Part shown: positions 60,375 to 64,000 of the stretch, one piece after another
Position numbering within the stretch: the first letter of the stretch is position 1
Layout: the number at the start of each line of letters is the position of its first letter
Source: Ovis canadensis
Taxonomy: Eukaryota > Chordata > Mammalia > Artiodactyla > Bovidae
DNA length: 64,000 nucleotides
Direction: 5' to 3'
Assembly (NCBI RefSeq): GCF_042477335.2
Contig: NC_091255.1
Location: 35,070,501 to 35,134,500, forward strand
Position numbers and translations under genes: made by a program
Notes under the pieces: generated by a model
Told to the model about the DNA's origin: nothing
Databases searched by the model: none
What the model saw: only the letters and a program-made list of their open reading frames with translations

Positions 60375-62450
60375 TCAGTTCACTTCAGTCCCACAGTGTC
60401 TAACTCTGTGACCCCATGGACTGCAGCACGCCAGGCCTCCCTGTCCATTACAAACTCCTGGAGCTTGCTCAAACTCATGTCCATTGAGTCAGTGATGCCA
60501 TCCAACCATCTCATCTTTTGTCGTCCCCTTCTCCTCCTGGCTTCAATCTTTCCCAGCATCAGGGTCTTTTCCAGTAAGTCAGTTCTCCACATCAGGTGGC
60601 CAAAGTATCAGCTTCAGCTTCAGCATCAGTCCTTCCAATGAACATTCAGGACTGATTTCTTTAGGATTGACTGGTTTGATCTCCTTGCAGTCCAAGGTAC
60701 TCTCAAGAGTCTTTTCCAACACAACAGTTCAAAAGCATCAATTCTTTGGCACTCAGCTTTCATTATAGTCCAACTCTCACATCCATACCTGACTACTGGA
60801 AAAACCATAGCTTTGACTAGACGGACCTTTGTTGGCAAAGTAACGTCTCTGCTTTTTAATATGCTGTCTAGGTTGGTCATAGCTTTTCTTCCAAGGAGCA
60901 AGCGTCTTTTAATTTCATGGCTGCAATCGCCATCTGCAGTGATTTTGGAGCCCCCCAAAATGAAATCTCTCACTGTTTCCACTGTTTCCCCATCTATTTG
61001 CCATGAAGTGATAGGACCAGATGCCATGGTCTTAGTTTTCTGAATGTTGAGTTTTAAGCCAACTTTTTCACTCTCCTCTTTCACTTTCATCAAGAGGCTC
61101 TTTAGTTATTCTTCACTTTCTGCCATAAGGGTGGTGTCATCTGCATATCTGAGGTTATTGATATTTCTCCTGGCAATCTTGATTCCAGCTTGCGCTTCCT
61201 CCAGCCCAGCATTTCTCATGATGTACTCTGCATGTAAGTTAAATAAGCAGGGTGACAATCTACAGCCTTGACATACTCCTTTCCTGATTTGGAACCAGTC
61301 TGTTGTTCCATGACCAGTTCTAACTGTTGCTTCTTGACCTGCATCCAGATTTCTTAGGAGGCAGATAAGATGGTCTGGTATTCCCATCTCTTGAAGAATT
61401 TTCCACAGTTCATTGTGATCCACACAGTCAAAGGCTTTGGCATAGTCAATAAAGCAGAAGTAGATGTTTTCTTGGAACTCTCTTGCTTTTTTGATGATCC
61501 AGTGGGTGTTGGCGACTTGATTTTTGGTTCCTCTGCCTTTTCTAAATCCAGCTTGAACATCTGGAAGTTCATGGTTCATGTACTGTTGAAGCATGGCTTG
61601 AAGAATTTTGAGCATTACTTTGCTAGTACGTGAGATGAGTGCAATTGTGTGGTAGTTTGAACTTTCTTTGGCACTGCCTTTCTTTGGGATTGGAATGAAA
61701 ACTGACCTTTTCCAGTCCTGTGGCCACTGCTGAGTTTTCCAAATTTGCTGGCATATTGAGTGCAGTACTTTCACAGGATCATCTTTGAGGATTTGAAATA
61801 GCTCAACTGGAGCTCCATGACCTCCACTAGCTTTGTTCATAGTGATGCTTCCTAAGGCCCACTTGACTTCACATTCCAGGATGTCTGGCTCTAGGTGAGT
61901 AATGACACCATCATGATTACCTGGGTTATGAAGATCTTTTTTGTATAGTTCTTCTGCGTATTCTTGCCACCTCTTCTTAATATCTTCTGCTTCTGTTAGG
62001 TCCATACAGTTTCTATCCTTTATTGCCCCTCTTTGCATGAAATATTTCCTTGGTATCTCTAATTTTCTTGAAGAGAGCTCTACTCTTTCCCAAACAAAAC
62101 ATTCTATTATTTTCCTGTTTCTTTGCCTTGATCACTGAGGAAGGCTTTCTTATCTCTCCTAGCTAATGACTGGAACTCTGCATTCAGATGAGTATATCTT
62201 TCTTTCCTTTTCTCCTTTGCCTTTAACTTCTCTTCTTTTCTCAGCTATTTGTAAGCCCTCCTCAGACAACCATTTTGCCTTTTTGTATTTCTTTTTCTTT
62301 GGAATGGTCTTGAACACTGCCTCCTGTACAACGTCACAAACCTTTGTCCATAGTTCTTCAGGGACTCTATCAGGTCTAATCCCTTGAATCTGTTTGTCAC
62401 TTCCACAGTATAATCGTGAGGGATTTGATTTAGGTCATACCTGAATGGTC
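60375..62450 (-). repeat. BovB LINE, older copy, left piece (antisense)
   Basis: About 2.1 kb of BovB runs antisense from its 3' tail through the reverse transcriptase. An uninterrupted 310-codon frame (61106-62038) carries the RT core: KSVFIPIPKKG-like (here RSVFIPIPKKG), CFIDYAKAFDCVDH, GCRLSPCLFNL and the active-site RYADDTTLMAES. The downstream part (60626-61093) is a separate frame, and further breaks occur, so the element is dead. It is interrupted on its right by a second BovB. Confidence 0.93.
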
Positions 62451-63775
62451 TTTGGCATTCTTTGGCATTGTCCATTGCTGAAGAATGCTCAAACTACCAC
62501 GCAATTGCACTCATCTCACATACTAGCAAAGTAATGCTCAAAATTCTCCAAGCCAGGCTTTAATAGTATGTGAACCATGAACTTCCAGATGTTCAAGCTG
62601 GTTTTAGAAAAGGCAGAGGAACCAGAGATCAAATTGCCAACACCCACTGGATCATAAAAAAGCAAGAGAGTTCCAGAAAAACATCTATTTCTGCTTTATT
62701 GACTATGCCAAAGCCAAAGTTTATTGTAGATGACAATAAACTGTGGAAAATTCTTCAAGAGATGGGAATACCAGACCACCTGACCTGCCTCTTGAGAAAT
62801 CTGTATGCAGGTCAAGGAGCAACAGTTAGAACGGACATGGAACAACAGACTGGTTCCAAATAGGAAAAGGAGGCTGTATATTGTCACTCTGCTTATTTAA
62901 CTTCTATGCAGAGTACATCATGAGAAATCCTGGATGAAGCACAAGCTTCAAGCACAAGGAATCAAGATTGCTAGGAGAAATAGCAGTAACCTCAGATATG
63001 CAGATGATACCACCCTTATGGCAGAAAGTGAAGAAGAACTAAAGAGCCTCTTGATGAAAGTAAAAGAGGAGAGTGAAAAAGTTGGCTTAATGCTTTTTCA
63101 CTCAGAAAACATTCAGAAAACCAAGATCATGGCATCTGGTCCCATCACTTCATGGCAAATAGTGAGAGATTTTATTTTCTGGACTCCAAAATCACTGCAG
63201 ATGATGACTGCAGCCATGAAATGAAAAGATGCTTAGTCCTTAGAAGAAAAGTTATGACCAACCTAAACAGCATATTATAAAGCAGAGACATTACTTTGCC
63301 ATCAAAGGTCCATCTAGTCAAGGCTCTGGTTTTACCAGTAGTCATATATGGATGTGAGAGTTGGACTATAAAGAAAGCTGAGCGCTGAAGAATTGATGCT
63401 TTTGAACTGTGGTGTTGGAGAAGACTCTTGAGAGTACCTTGGACTGCAAGGAGATCCAATCAGTCCATCCTAAAGGAAATCAGTCCTGAATGTTCATTGG
63501 AAGGACTGATGTTGAAGCTGAAACTCCAATACTTTGGCCACCTGATACGAAGAGCTGACTCATTGGAAAAGACCCTGATGCTGGGAAAGATTGAAGGCAG
63601 GAGGAGAAGGGGATGACAAAAGATGAGATGGTTGGATTGTATCTCCGACTCAATAGACATGAGTTTGGGTAAACTCCAGAAGTTGGTGATGGACAGGGTG
63701 GCCTGGCGTGCTATAGTCGATGCGGTCACAAAGAGTCAGACAAGACTGAGCGACTGAACTGAACTGAACTGAATA
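62451..63775 (+). repeat. BovB LINE, younger nested copy (sense)
   Basis: The copy starts inside the RT domain (gaagaatgctcaaactacca) and runs to the terminal tandem tail (TGAAC)n. It is 5'-truncated and broken in several places. It splits the older antisense BovB, which resumes at 63776. Confidence 0.9.
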
Positions 63776-64000
63776 TTCTAGTGGTTTTCCCTACTTTCTT
63801 CAATTTCAGTCTGAATTTTGCAATAAAGAGTTCATGATCTGAGCCTCAGTCCACTCCCAGTCTTGTTTTTGCTGACTGTATAGAGCTTCTCTATTATTGA
63901 CTGAAAAGAATATAATCAATCTGATTTTGGTATTGACCATCTGGTGATGTCCATGTATAGAGTCTTCTTGTCAGTGTCTGTTTATCAAACCCTCCTCCTG
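63776..64000 (-). repeat. BovB LINE, older copy, right piece (antisense, continues beyond window)
   Basis: The sequence tctagtggttttccctactt, gcaataaagagttcatgatc and ggtgatgtccatgtatagag is the antisense BovB region that normally follows directly after the end of the left piece (catacctgaatggtc). Confidence 0.85.

Overview
The window is mammalian nuclear DNA from a ruminant artiodactyl. The evidence is the repeat content: BovB LINEs, Bov-tA/Bov-A2 SINEs built on a BovB tail, CHR-type tRNA-Glu SINEs and a ruminant-type L1 3' end, together with older mammalian L2, MIR, L1M, mariner and hAT (MER1-type) debris. I cannot name the species. No LTR retroelement, CRISPR array or bacterial/viral gene block was recognised.

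Gene content matches the human 17p13.2 order (MINK1 - PLD2 - PSMB6 - GLTPD2 - VMO1 - TM4SF5), shown here in reverse. On the minus strand lie MINK1 exon 1 (15469-15525; most of the window's first 15 kb is its intron 1), PLD2 (22522-33135), PSMB6 (41526-43646), GLTPD2 (47793-49140) and TM4SF5 (53651-59711). VMO1 (51267-52216) is on the plus strand. Exon borders were read by hand from splice sites, frame and remembered family sequences. PSMB6 (239 aa), GLTPD2 (297 aa), VMO1 (198 aa) and TM4SF5 (196 aa) assemble to complete, in-phase frames of about the expected length.

The main anomaly is PLD2. Nineteen collinear coding exons give 748 codons that correspond to human residues 186-933 without length change. 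The first 185 residues (nearly all of the PX domain) are not found anywhere between 33135 and PSMB6. That interval instead holds BovB, L1, CHR and mariner insertions and, at about 38.9-39.95 kb, a plus-strand gene-like 3' end (splice-compatible open exons, stop, ATTAAA with GT-rich downstream DNA) that I could not identify. This is either an assembly error or a real rearrangement.

Other points of interest are: a 290-bp fold-back of MIR-derived DNA with a microhomology-flanked internal loss (18235-18523); a perfect HNF1 palindrome upstream of GLTPD2 (49241-49253); two RFX X-box-like motifs upstream of MINK1 (16151-16232); two palindromes in the VMO1 promoter; an ARE-like site at PSMB6; a GGTCA-rich tract in PLD2 split by 2.4 kb of retroelements; and a younger BovB nested in opposite orientation inside an older BovB at the right end. 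The genes do not form a pathway. They are neighbouring housekeeping or signalling genes (MINK1, PLD2, PSMB6) and tissue-restricted genes (GLTPD2, VMO1, TM4SF5).
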